Source: Lachnospiraceae bacterium
GTDB taxonomy: Bacteria; Bacillota; Clostridia; Lachnospirales; Lachnospiraceae
DNA: 39,142 nt
Assembly: GCA_004558185.1 (NCBI GenBank)
Contig: SFDP01000041.1
Coordinates: 1-39,142, forward strand
Direction of reading: 5' to 3'
Shown: in pieces, positions 21,519-29,585 of the stretch
How positions within the stretch are numbered: the stretch's first letter is position 1
Layout: each line of letters begins with the position of its first letter
Notes under the pieces: model-generated
Databases searched by the model: none
The model's input: the letters and a program-made list of their open reading frames with translations, nothing else
Told to the model about the DNA's origin: nothing
Made by a program: the position numbers and the translations under genes

Positions 21519-22293
21519 AGTCCATTACCTCCTTTGCCAGCTTGCCAAACTCTTTGGCGCTTCTGGTCTGCTTTTTATACACTGCTACAGGCACGGAAGC
21601 ATCCTGTGCCCATTCAATGGAAGAATCCACATGAATAAATGTATCAAACACATGAATATTTCCATAATCTGATAATACCTCTCTGGTCTGGCGATAATAA
21701 TTCTTTCGTTCATCTACTTTAGTAATCAGTACCCCCATTATCTGTGCCTGGGTCATTTCACCCATGGAGTTTAAAAAATCAAACATATTAGCCAGACCAA
21801 AAAGTCCCCACGGAGAAGCCTCAACGGGCACGATCACATAATCTGCCGCACAGAGAATATTAATGACCCAGGTACCCAGTGTAGGAGGTGCATCAATTAG
21901 TATATAATCATACTCCCCTGCCTTCCGGATGCCTTGAAGACATTTTTTCAATACAAGCTCTCTTTGCAGCATGGTGAACAGATCATATTCGATCTGGCTC
22001 ATCAACGTAGAAGAGGGGATTATATCCAGCTTCTCATAATCGGTGGAAACGACAAAATCAGACAAATCCCGGCGGTTTTTTATGGCACAGTATAAATTTT
22101 TTTCTCCCTCTGCCATTTTGAGCACCTTCTTTTCATCAAAATAGGACAGGGACAGATTTAACTGCATATCTCCGTCAATAAGCAATACCCTTCTTCCTGC
22201 CGCCGCCAGCTCATAGCCCAGATTGGCACAACTGGTAGATTTACCGCTTCCTCCTTTATTATTTGTAAAACAGATCACCTTTGGTTTACTCAT
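21505..22293 (-). CDS. ParA/MinD-family ATPase in the fucose operon
   Basis: A 262-residue P-loop ATPase with the deviant Walker A KGGSGKST (residues 13-20, signature Lys13), LLIDGDMQLNLS as Walker A', and YDYILIDAPPTLG as Walker B. No N-terminal DNA-binding domain is present, so it resembles the short orphan ParAs that position cargo such as carboxysomes (McdA), chemoreceptor arrays or flagella, rather than plasmid ParA. The ATG at 22293 overlaps the end of the kinase gene by 8 bases, and the small basic protein overlaps its own end, so it is embedded in a sugar-catabolism operon. This supports positioning of the microcompartment or of the chemoreceptor, by inference. Confidence 0.9.
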   Translation of the reverse strand: MSKPKVICFTNNKGGSGKSTSCANLGYELAAAGRRVLLIDGDMQLNLSLSYFDEKKVLKMAEGEKNLYCAIKNRRDLSDFVVSTDYEKLDIIPSSTLMSQIEYDLFTMLQRELVLKKCLQGIRKAGEYDYILIDAPPTLGTWVINILCAADYVIVPVEASPWGLFGLANMFDFLNSMGEMTQAQIMGVLITKVDERKNYYRQTREVLSDYGNIHVFDTFIHVDSSIEWAQDASVPVAVYKKQTRSAKEFGKLAKEVMDYGSR

Positions 22294-23683
22294 AGATTTC
22301 CACCGCAAAAGAGTCTGCTACCGAGCGTCTTGCTTCCTGTAGGCTCGTAAACACACCGGCCTGGAGCATCTGAGCCAGAATATTTCCGATAGCTGTTGCC
22401 TCACCAGGCCCTGCATGAACAGCCGTACCGGTATATTTCGCCGTTAACTGGTTAAGATATACTGCATTGGAGCCGCCTCCGATAATGTTAATCCGGTCAT
22501 ACTTTACTCCTGTCAGCTTCTGAATCTCTTCCAGCTTCTCTCCATAGCATTTTGCCAGGGAATTATAAATGACGCTGGCCAGCTCAGGCAAGGTCTCAGG
22601 TACCTGCTGATTGGTTTTGCGGCAATAACTCTTTATGGCTTCTACCATATCATCGGGAGAAAGGAAGCTGTCATCCTGGCAATCAACGATCGTAGAGATC
22701 TTTTCTCTTGACGCCTGAGCGCAAAGCTCGCCGTACGACATATCGGGAGCGAGCTGGTTTCTTACCGATTGAATCATCCAAAGCCCCATAATATTAGCTA
22801 AGTAGGTTATTTTCCCATTGTAACCACCTTCATTGGTAAAATTGGCCTCCTTACTTTTTTTGGAGCAGTCCGGCTCATTGCGCTCTACTCCCATCAAAGA
22901 CCAGGTCCCCGAGCTGATGTAGCAGGTATTCTCCTCATTAGAGGGAATCGCCATCACTGCTGATGCCGTATCGTGGGTAGGAGGCAATACCACCTGACAG
23001 TCATAGCCTACCTCTTTCCTAACTGCCTCAGTCAGGCTGCCGATTGCGGTTCCCGGCATCTGGATCTTCTGAAAAATTTTTCTGGGAAAGCCCAGCAATT
23101 CAATCAGCTCATCATCCCAGTCCTTGGTATAAGGGTTCAATAGCTGGCTGGTGGTAGCCTCAGAATATTCCTGAACCTTTTTCCCACATAGCTTATAGTG
23201 GAAGTAGTCAGGAATCATTAACAGCGCTTCTGCCTGCTCAAGGTGCTCAGGATGCTGCTTCTTTACGGCCATTAGCTGATAAATCGTGTTGTAAATTGCT
23301 TTCTGTATTCCGGTTCTGGCATACAAATCCTCTTCTGAAATGAGCTTGTATACCTCCTGATCCATTCCTGTCGTACGATGATCCCGATACCCTACAGCCT
23401 TTCCTACGATTTTTTCCTCCTTGTCCAAAAGGACAAAGTCTACACCCCAGGTATCGATTCCCACACTTACCGGAATTTTACCAATTTCCTTGCATTTTTT
23501 CATCCCAGTGAGGATTTCTCCAAACAACCTGTCTACATCCCAGCAAAGACTTCCGTCTATATTATCCATGCCATTCCAAAAGCGGTAGATCTCCTCCAGC
23601 ACTATTTTGTTATTTTCCACCGTTCCCAAAATGTGTCTTCCGCTGGAAGCCCCAATATCAATCGCCAAAAAATAGTTACTCAT
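22286..23683 (-). CDS. FGGY-family L-fuculose/L-rhamnulose kinase
   Basis: A 465-residue sugar kinase closest by eye to rhamnulokinase (RhaB), the type that also serves fuculose in gut Firmicutes. Motifs: AIDIGASSGRHILG (N-terminal phosphate loop), VGIDTWGVDFVLLD, GYRDHRT, the ATP-domain YISSGTWSLMGVE and INIIGGGSNAVYLNQL. It phosphorylates the ketose from FucI to give the 1-phosphate ester used by the aldolase. Which sugar is preferred cannot be told from sequence; the isomerase and mutarotase next to it favour fuculose. Its stop overlaps the parA start. Confidence 0.9.
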   Translation of the reverse strand: MSNYFLAIDIGASSGRHILGTVENNKIVLEEIYRFWNGMDNIDGSLCWDVDRLFGEILTGMKKCKEIGKIPVSVGIDTWGVDFVLLDKEEKIVGKAVGYRDHRTTGMDQEVYKLISEEDLYARTGIQKAIYNTIYQLMAVKKQHPEHLEQAEALLMIPDYFHYKLCGKKVQEYSEATTSQLLNPYTKDWDDELIELLGFPRKIFQKIQMPGTAIGSLTEAVRKEVGYDCQVVLPPTHDTASAVMAIPSNEENTCYISSGTWSLMGVERNEPDCSKKSKEANFTNEGGYNGKITYLANIMGLWMIQSVRNQLAPDMSYGELCAQASREKISTIVDCQDDSFLSPDDMVEAIKSYCRKTNQQVPETLPELASVIYNSLAKCYGEKLEEIQKLTGVKYDRINIIGGGSNAVYLNQLTAKYTGTAVHAGPGEATAIGNILAQMLQAGVFTSLQEARRSVADSFAVEIYE

Positions 23684-23745
23684 TTTTACCTCCGGTTAAT
23701 TCATTCAGGCAATATCACAAGCAAGACTTGTAATATGCATGGGAA

Positions 23746-24183
23746 TTAAAATATACCAAATATTTTCTCTTTGAAAGATTTATACAGAGTATCGTAATCG
23801 GTGTAACCAATCTTGCTGTCTTTAAAAGTGCTTCCCCAGGCATCGCATAATGTATCTGCCAGCAGCTTTGCCTGACCACTTTCCGTCAGCAGTATTGCAG
23901 GAAAGACGTAATAGATCATAAAAAAATTCAAATCCGCCTGGATCGTCCCTTTAATCCTTCCATTTACCGTAAATTCTTCCTCCACCGCATTGACAAAAAT
24001 ACGGGCAATTTCCTCTGCCGCCTCCGCCTTTTCATCTGCTTTTTCCACATATTCGATCATTTCATTAAAAAAATGACCATTCTGTCTACGAAATTCCTTC
24101 ATATTCACTTCATAGGATGCTTTTTTCAGCTTTTTCATCATTCTCTGCATCCCATCAAACATGGTTACTACCTGATCCAACAT
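23746..24183 (-). CDS. Uncharacterised 145-aa protein in the fucose operon
   Basis: I do not recognise this family. The protein is mostly helical: a basic N-terminal segment (QRMMKKLKKASYEVNMKEFRRQ), a charged middle (EYVEKADEKAEAAEEIARIF), a hydrophobic helix (LNFFMIYYVFPAILL) and an aromatic C-terminus (YTDYDTLYKSFKEKIFGIF). There is no signal peptide and no catalytic motif that I can name. GGAGGAG lies before the ATG. It sits 15 bases after the mutarotase gene and 62 bases before the kinase gene, on the same strand, so it is part of the fucose operon. It could be an adaptor, chaperone or regulator of these enzymes. Confidence 0.75.
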   Translation of the reverse strand: MLDQVVTMFDGMQRMMKKLKKASYEVNMKEFRRQNGHFFNEMIEYVEKADEKAEAAEEIARIFVNAVEEEFTVNGRIKGTIQADLNFFMIYYVFPAILLTESGQAKLLADTLCDAWGSTFKDSKIGYTDYDTLYKSFKEKIFGIF

Positions 24184-24198
24184 AACTCCTCCAGTTGC

Positions 24199-24642
24199 CT
24201 ATTCATCTACCACTACACCCTTTTGCAGCATAATATTTGCATACAAAGCAGATTCACCGGTAGCAATGATGCAGTATACCTTTTTCGCTTCCTCATAGAA
24301 TGCAAAACGTTCAATATTACCAACCGCTGCTGCTCCCCGGCTGTCATATTTTGCCACAATCTCCTTATAGGTATCCCAGATAGGGGTTTCCACCTTATCA
24401 CCTTTCATTACCTCCATTAAATTCACCGGCTTTTCTACATAAGTATCCAGTGGAAATACCTTAAGAATTGCATCCAGAAGCTGGGGTACCCCATGTCCGT
24501 CCATTCGTATTACAATAGCATCTTTCCCCATGGATTCCGCCGGAAAGTTACCATCAGAAATGACCAATCTGTCACTGTGGCCCATTTCAGCCAATACCTT
24601 TAATAATTCAGGTGATAAAATTTTAGGGATTCCTTTTAACAT
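24199..24642 (-). CDS. fucU: L-fucose mutarotase (RbsD/FucU family)
   Basis: A 147-residue protein of the RbsD/FucU fold, interconverting alpha and beta anomers of L-fucose so the isomerase can use the sugar. Family features: MLKGIPKILSPELLKVLAEMGHSDRLVISDGNFP, with the catalytic His22 in GHSD and the Asp-Gly-Asn-Phe-Pro loop, then the C-terminal ATGESALYANIMLQKGVV. It is the first gene after the terminator that follows the importer genes. Its 5' gap carries tandem GTGATTAAA repeats but no clear promoter, so partial read-through is likely. Confidence 0.95.
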   Translation of the reverse strand: MLKGIPKILSPELLKVLAEMGHSDRLVISDGNFPAESMGKDAIVIRMDGHGVPQLLDAILKVFPLDTYVEKPVNLMEVMKGDKVETPIWDTYKEIVAKYDSRGAAAVGNIERFAFYEEAKKVYCIIATGESALYANIMLQKGVVVDE

Positions 24643-24670
24643 ATTTACCTCTCATTCTGCCGCTTTAACA

Positions 24671-24691
24671 GCACTTTAATCACTTTAATCA
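24671..24691. promoter_or_regulatory. Tandem 9-bp repeats upstream of fucU
   Basis: CACTTTAATCACTTTAATCAC on plus contains two GTGATTAAA units on minus, with a third relaxed copy (GTGCTGTTAAA) following. It is a possible regulator site in the fucU leader. Confidence 0.3.
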
Positions 24692-24736
24692 CAGGAGCTT
24701 TGTACACCACACAAACTCCTTGCCTCCATTCGTTAA

Positions 24737-24765
24737 AAAAAGTGCCTCCCTAAGGAGGCACTTTT
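24737..24765. terminator. Intrinsic terminator after the solute-binding protein gene
   Basis: AAAAGTGCCTCC and GGAGGCACTTTT form a 12-base stem around a short loop, with a run of T on the minus strand. It follows the importer gene set and may let some transcripts continue into fucU. Confidence 0.9.
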
Positions 24766-24819
24766 CTTTTGCACCCTGTTAAGGGTTGATGTCATCAATA
24801 TCCAATTCAGAAACCCGAT

Positions 24820-25950
24820 TTAGTCATATAAGTTCTGAGCGATTTCTTCATTGTTCATGTTTTCAGCGGTGAACCACTGGCAACCGGTATCTACATCGGA
24901 TACGCTTTCGCCGTTTGCTGCCTTGTACAGCAGATCGATTACGGCTTCACCCATAGCTACAGGAGCCTGAGTAATTGCACCTGCTAAGGTACCATCAGCT
25001 ACTGCTGCCTTGATTACTGCACCGGAGTCAAATCCTACACCTACTACATCCTTACCTAAACGGCCGATATTCTCATTTGCCGTTACCATAGCTTCTGCAG
25101 AGTGCTGGTTAGAACCATAGATACAAATGGTATCCTTCTTATTTAACAGAGTCTGGCAGTCGATAGAGGACAGTTCAGAGGTAACCTGCGAAGGAACTAA
25201 TACTTCGATAACCACATCAGCACCTTCTGTCTTGGTTGCTTTTGTATCGCTTACGAACTTCTCATTGCCTTCTACATTAACGGTTAAGCCCTTATCAGCA
25301 ACTAATGCAGCTATTTTGTCAACGAAGCCTAAACCACGGTTTACGATAGATTCAGAGGTAGCATCCTGGCTAAGAACACCGATACGGGTTCCTGCTGCCA
25401 GCTTATCTTCGATCAGCTTGTATGCTTCTTCTGCTGCCAGCTCGCCTGCTGCATAGTTATCGGTTGCTGCATTAGCTACGATAGCACCTTCAGGAGCACC
25501 GGGAACACCGGAGTCAAATCCTACGATGGGAATGCCTGCATTCTGTGCAGCGGTAATTGCATCCAGACAAGCGCTGGTGTCCAGAGCAGCTAAACCAATA
25601 GCACTGGGGTTAGCATTAATCGCATTGTTCAGCATCTGCACCTGGTCAGCAATATCAGACTCAGAGTTAGGACCTACGAAATTCATAGTAACACCCAACT
25701 CCTTTGATTTGTTCTGAGCACCTTTATATACTGCCTGCCAGTACTGATGCTGGAAACCTTTGGAAACAATTTCAAAATGCATGGATCCTTCTGCAGGTGC
25801 TGCCGCCTGAGTATCTGCGGGAGCTGCTTCCTGTGTGTCTGCAGGTGCTGCCGTATCAGCAGGAGCCGGTTGATTGGAGCCGCCACAGCCTACTAAGAGG
25901 GTAGCAACCATCGCTACACTTAACAGTGCGCTTAAGACTTTCTTTTTCAT
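24820..25950 (-). CDS. Periplasmic-type sugar-binding lipoprotein (ribose/fucose-like)
   Basis: A 376-residue extracellular solute-binding protein of the type 1 periplasmic-binding family that pairs with RbsA/RbsC importers. The signal peptide ends in a lipobox LLVGC with lipidated Cys22. A low-complexity linker with repeated PADT/AAPA motifs (25-54) tethers the domain to the membrane. The mature fold shows VSKGFQHQYWQAVYKGA, MLNNAINANPSAIGLAALD, PIVGFDSGVPG, RIGVLSQDATSES and GVGFDSGAVIKAAV. It likely binds L-fucose, based on operon content; the ligand is not shown by sequence. It is the last gene of the importer set and lies before a terminator, consistent with high expression. Confidence 0.93.
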   Translation of the reverse strand: MKKKVLSALLSVAMVATLLVGCGGSNQPAPADTAAPADTQEAAPADTQAAAPAEGSMHFEIVSKGFQHQYWQAVYKGAQNKSKELGVTMNFVGPNSESDIADQVQMLNNAINANPSAIGLAALDTSACLDAITAAQNAGIPIVGFDSGVPGAPEGAIVANAATDNYAAGELAAEEAYKLIEDKLAAGTRIGVLSQDATSESIVNRGLGFVDKIAALVADKGLTVNVEGNEKFVSDTKATKTEGADVVIEVLVPSQVTSELSSIDCQTLLNKKDTICIYGSNQHSAEAMVTANENIGRLGKDVVGVGFDSGAVIKAAVADGTLAGAITQAPVAMGEAVIDLLYKAANGESVSDVDTGCQWFTAENMNNEEIAQNLYD

Positions 25951-26015
25951 GTTAAAAATCCTCCTTTTTTCTTTTATATGAAAACCGGTTATTCGGTTAA
26001 CATATCCTTCGTTCC

Positions 26016-27020
26016 TTACTTTTGCTTTTTACTTCGTATTACGTCAATAAATACAGCCACAATCAGAACAATACCGGTAATGATCTGCTGCATATTCGCC
26101 TGCTGCCCTATGTAAGGAAGTCCCGTTTTCAGCATGGACATAACGAAAACTCCCAGCAAGGTTCCCACAATTGAACCGGAACCACCCTTCATGGAGGTAC
26201 CTCCAATTATGGCTCCGCAAATTGCATCCAACTCCAGCCCTGCTCCCGTACCCGGTGCCACCGCCTGAAAAGTAGCTGCATAGGCAATTCCTGCAAGTCC
26301 TGTGAAAAATCCACAAATTACATAAGCCAATATGTGCCATTTTATCACATTTACACCAGAAAGTCTAGTGGCTTCCTTATTACTGCCTATGGCAATAATA
26401 TATCTTCCTATCCTCGTTTTGTTCAAAATAATAGTCATGAGAATTACCAGCAAAACGATCCATAAAAATCCCATGGGATATTTGGTGTCCCCAATGGTGA
26501 TTTTGAACAGGCTTCTGAACCATCCTTGCGGTGTTCCTGCCTGAGGCCAGGTAACACTCATACTCTCTGCCGCAATAGGCCCCAGTCCACGGGCAATCAT
26601 CATCGTACACAAGGTAGCGATAAAGGGAGGGATTTCCAGGATCGCCACTAGTACCCCATTCAGCACACCCATCAATAAACCGCAAATGACCGTCACCAGC
26701 ATTCCCACACCCACAGGCATCCCTAGTTTTGTTACTACATATCCGCCAATCAACGCATAGCATACCATACCCGTACCAATTGACAGATCGTTACCTCCGG
26801 TAATCAGGGCAAAGGTTACACCGATTGCCATAAAGGTAATATAGTAGGAATAGTCCAAAATACTCAAAATTGTTGAATACTGTCTGAACGCCTCACTCTT
26901 AATGCAAAAAAATGCAAACAATACGATAATTACCAGCAATACTACCAGTCTCTGACCACCAATTTTTGCAAGCAGAGGATTGGCTGCCAGTACATTGCTT
27001 TTTTTCTCTTTTCCTGCCAT
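26016..27020 (-). CDS. ABC sugar permease, RbsC type (second permease)
   Basis: A 334-residue integral membrane permease of the ribose/xylose family with about ten hydrophobic segments. Diagnostic regions: FALITGGNDLSIGTGM, PPFIATLCTMMIARG, and RLSGVNVIKWHILAYVICGFFTGLAG with GTSMKGGSGSIVGTLLGVFVMSML near the C-terminus. GAAAGGAGG-type spacing precedes the ATG, and the ATPase gene ends 12 bases upstream. With the ATPase (27033) and a second permease (28558), it implies a heteromeric channel. Confidence 0.94.
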   Translation of the reverse strand: MAGKEKKSNVLAANPLLAKIGGQRLVVLLVIIVLFAFFCIKSEAFRQYSTILSILDYSYYITFMAIGVTFALITGGNDLSIGTGMVCYALIGGYVVTKLGMPVGVGMLVTVICGLLMGVLNGVLVAILEIPPFIATLCTMMIARGLGPIAAESMSVTWPQAGTPQGWFRSLFKITIGDTKYPMGFLWIVLLVILMTIILNKTRIGRYIIAIGSNKEATRLSGVNVIKWHILAYVICGFFTGLAGIAYAATFQAVAPGTGAGLELDAICGAIIGGTSMKGGSGSIVGTLLGVFVMSMLKTGLPYIGQQANMQQIITGIVLIVAVFIDVIRSKKQK

Positions 27021-27032
27021 TTCCCTTTCCTC

Positions 27033-28526
27033 CTACTTTCTTTGTGTAGCCATGTGCATGATGTTTTCCTGAGTAGCCTCGGAAATATCCAGCTCACCTG
27101 TTTTTCTTCCTTCGCACATTACCACGATTCGGTCACTCATTCTGAGAATCTCTGTCATTTCAGAAGAAATCATGATAATGGATTTCCCCTGTGCCACCAG
27201 CTCATTCATCAGCGTATAAATCTCGCTCTTTGCACCTACATCAATACCTCTGGTAGGCTCATCAAAAATTAAAATATCACAGTTACGGGTGAGCCATTTG
27301 GCAATAACTACCTTCTGCTGATTTCCTCCCGAGAGATTCACCACCTCTGTGTCCACTGTAGGCGTCTTGGTTTTTAAGGAACGGACATATTCCCAGGCAA
27401 CCTCATCTTCTTTCTTCTTATTAATGAAGATACCCTTCATGAAATCCTTCATAGAAGCCATGGTCGTATTTTCTGCTACCGTCTTGCCAACCACAATACC
27501 ATAACGTTTCCTGTCCTCGGAGAGATAGCCTATGCCATTTTTAACGGCATCCTCAGGACTTTTTATCTCAATTTTTCTTCCATTGATATAAATATCTCCG
27601 CTTTCCTTTGCATCTGCTCCGAACAGCGCTCTTGCCGTTTCCGTTCTGCCTGCACCCATAAGACCAGAGAATCCGAGAATTTCACCCTTTCTCAGCTCAA
27701 AGCTGACATCCTGAACCATCTTTCCGGCATTCAGATGCTCTACCTTTAACACAACAGGGGCATCCTCAGGAACCTTACTTTCGGTTTTGGGATCTTCATA
27801 AATTACACGGCCGACCATCATATTGATAATATCGTCTTTCGTGCATTCCTTAGTAATCAGGGTTCCCACATAAGTACCGTCACGCATTACCGTTACTCTG
27901 TCGGTAATCACCTTAATCTCGTCCATACGGTGAGAAATATAGACGATTCCCAAGCCCTTATCCCTGAGGTCACGGATAATCTTGAACAATTCTTCGATTT
28001 CCGCTTCCGTAAGTGCCGCAGAAGGCTCATCAAAAACGATCACCTTGGCATCATGCGAAATAGCCTTGGCAATTTCGCACATCTGCTGTTTGCCTACCGT
28101 CAGATTTCCCATCATCTCTGTGGGATCAATACTGATATTCAATCTGTCAAATAACTTTTTGGACTCCTGATTCATTCTGGCATCATCAATAATTTTGCCC
28201 TTCATGATTTCTCGCCCAATAAAAATGTTCTGAGCCACAGTAAGGTGGTTCAGCATATTCAGCTCCTGGTGCACAATTACGATACCCGCTTCCTGTGCAG
28301 CCCTGGGGCTGTCAAATTCCACTTCCTTCCCTTCGAAGGTGATGCTTCCCGAATCCTTTTTATAAATTCCTGTAAGCACCTTCATCAAGGTGGATTTACC
28401 GGCACCATTTTCTCCCATCAGAGCCAGCACTTCCCCTTTTCGTACTTCCAAATCCACATGATCTAACGCATGTACACCCGGGAAGGACTTATCAATACCT
28501 TTCATGGTTAAAATCACTTCACCCAT
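27033..28526 (-). CDS. ABC sugar importer ATPase, RbsA type (duplicated domain)
   Basis: A 497-residue ATPase with two fused nucleotide-binding domains, as in RbsA/MglA/XylG. Domain 1: Walker A GENGAGKST (38-46), Q-loop VHQELNM, signature LTVGKQQM, Walker B VIVFDEPSAAL, H-loop YISHR. Domain 2: a degenerate P loop in GFSGLMGAGRTETARALFG, signature LSGGNQQKV, Walker B ILIFDEPTRGIDVG. As usual in the family the second site looks less canonical. It powers uptake by the two adjacent permeases and is expressed with them. Confidence 0.97.
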   Translation of the reverse strand: MGEVILTMKGIDKSFPGVHALDHVDLEVRKGEVLALMGENGAGKSTLMKVLTGIYKKDSGSITFEGKEVEFDSPRAAQEAGIVIVHQELNMLNHLTVAQNIFIGREIMKGKIIDDARMNQESKKLFDRLNISIDPTEMMGNLTVGKQQMCEIAKAISHDAKVIVFDEPSAALTEAEIEELFKIIRDLRDKGLGIVYISHRMDEIKVITDRVTVMRDGTYVGTLITKECTKDDIINMMVGRVIYEDPKTESKVPEDAPVVLKVEHLNAGKMVQDVSFELRKGEILGFSGLMGAGRTETARALFGADAKESGDIYINGRKIEIKSPEDAVKNGIGYLSEDRKRYGIVVGKTVAENTTMASMKDFMKGIFINKKKEDEVAWEYVRSLKTKTPTVDTEVVNLSGGNQQKVVIAKWLTRNCDILIFDEPTRGIDVGAKSEIYTLMNELVAQGKSIIMISSEMTEILRMSDRIVVMCEGRKTGELDISEATQENIMHMATQRK

Positions 28527-28557
28527 GCCAACACCTCTGATCCTTTCCTAAAATCAA

Positions 28558-29556
28558 CTAATTCTTTCTTTTTCTGCTTCGATTATCGATATATACCGCC
28601 ACCAGTACGATGATACCGGTAATGACATATTGAAAATCCTTCTGGAATCCCATAGCCAGGATGCCTTCCTGAAGCAGGGAAATAATCAGTACGCCGATGA
28701 AGGTTCCTCCTATAGAAGCAACTCCACCTGCCATCGAGGTTCCACCCATTACACAGCTTGCAATGGCTTCATTGTTATAGGTATCACCCAGACCGGGCTG
28801 AACGGTGGAGTACGCACCTACGAAGAAAATTGCCGCAATACCTGCCAGCATTCCACAAAGGACATATGCCAGCGCTTCCCACTTTCTTACATCCACACCG
28901 GAAAGGCGAACCGCTTCCTTATTACTTCCCAGACAGAGGATATAGCGCCCTGCCTTGGTCTTATTTAATACAATGGCACAGATGATAGAAGCAATAATAA
29001 AAATAATCAGACCGGTGGGAATAATGCTGCCTCCCGAGGTAATTTTAACCAGACTTCTATACCAGCCATTGGCTTCTGTCGCCTGCGGCCAGCTTACTGA
29101 CTGTGTTTTCGTAAATACAGAGCCAATCCCCTTGGCCAGCATCATGCTGGCCATAGAGGTGATAAAGGACGGCATATCCCAATAAGCAACCAGGTAACCA
29201 TTCAGCAGACCAAACAGGGTGCCTACCAGGATGGATACCAAAAGGCATACTCCCAACGGAACTTCCATTTTGGTCAGCGCATAGCCGGAAATCAGAGCCG
29301 AACAAAACATTACCGGTCCAATAGAGAAGTCGATTCCGCCAGTGGCAATAACAAAAGTAACTCCCAGAGCCAGAAAGCCCAAAAAGTAGGTATAGTTCAA
29401 CGCACTGTAGATTCGGGAAATATTGAAGAAAGATGCTCTTCCCATAACCGAACACATTACACCAAACAAAATGTACATCAGCACCAGGACACCTGCAAGG
29501 ATGATCCGGTTAAAACCGATTTTTTTGACGATTGGGTTTTGTTTTATCTTTTCCAA
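28558..29556 (-). CDS. ABC sugar permease, RbsC type (first permease)
   Basis: A 332-residue membrane permease of the ribose family. I start at TTG 29556, preceded by GGGAGGAAG, since the in-frame ATG at 29625 lies inside the isomerase gene without a site. Regions VTFVIATGGIDFSIGPVMF, PSFITSMASMMLAKGIG, RLSGVDVRKWEALAYVLCGMLAGIAA and GTSMAGGVASIGGTFIGVLIISLL are characteristic. It is similar to, but clearly diverged from, the second permease at 26016. It begins about 30 bases after fucI. Confidence 0.92.
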   Translation of the reverse strand: MEKIKQNPIVKKIGFNRIILAGVLVLMYILFGVMCSVMGRASFFNISRIYSALNYTYFLGFLALGVTFVIATGGIDFSIGPVMFCSALISGYALTKMEVPLGVCLLVSILVGTLFGLLNGYLVAYWDMPSFITSMASMMLAKGIGSVFTKTQSVSWPQATEANGWYRSLVKITSGGSIIPTGLIIFIIASIICAIVLNKTKAGRYILCLGSNKEAVRLSGVDVRKWEALAYVLCGMLAGIAAIFFVGAYSTVQPGLGDTYNNEAIASCVMGGTSMAGGVASIGGTFIGVLIISLLQEGILAMGFQKDFQYVITGIIVLVAVYIDNRSRKRKN

Positions 29557-29585
29557 TTTTCTTCCTCCCAACAATACATGGTTAC

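Noticed and set aside
21505..22293. Plasmid-type or chromosomal segregation ParA (Soj)
   Set aside because: No ParB-family partner with a helix-turn-helix, no parS-like repeats, and the gene is embedded and overlapping in a sugar operon.
22286..23683. Calling the kinase strictly fucK or rhaB
   Set aside because: The sequence resembles rhamnulokinases while the context is fucose; substrate cannot be settled from motifs, so no symbol is given.
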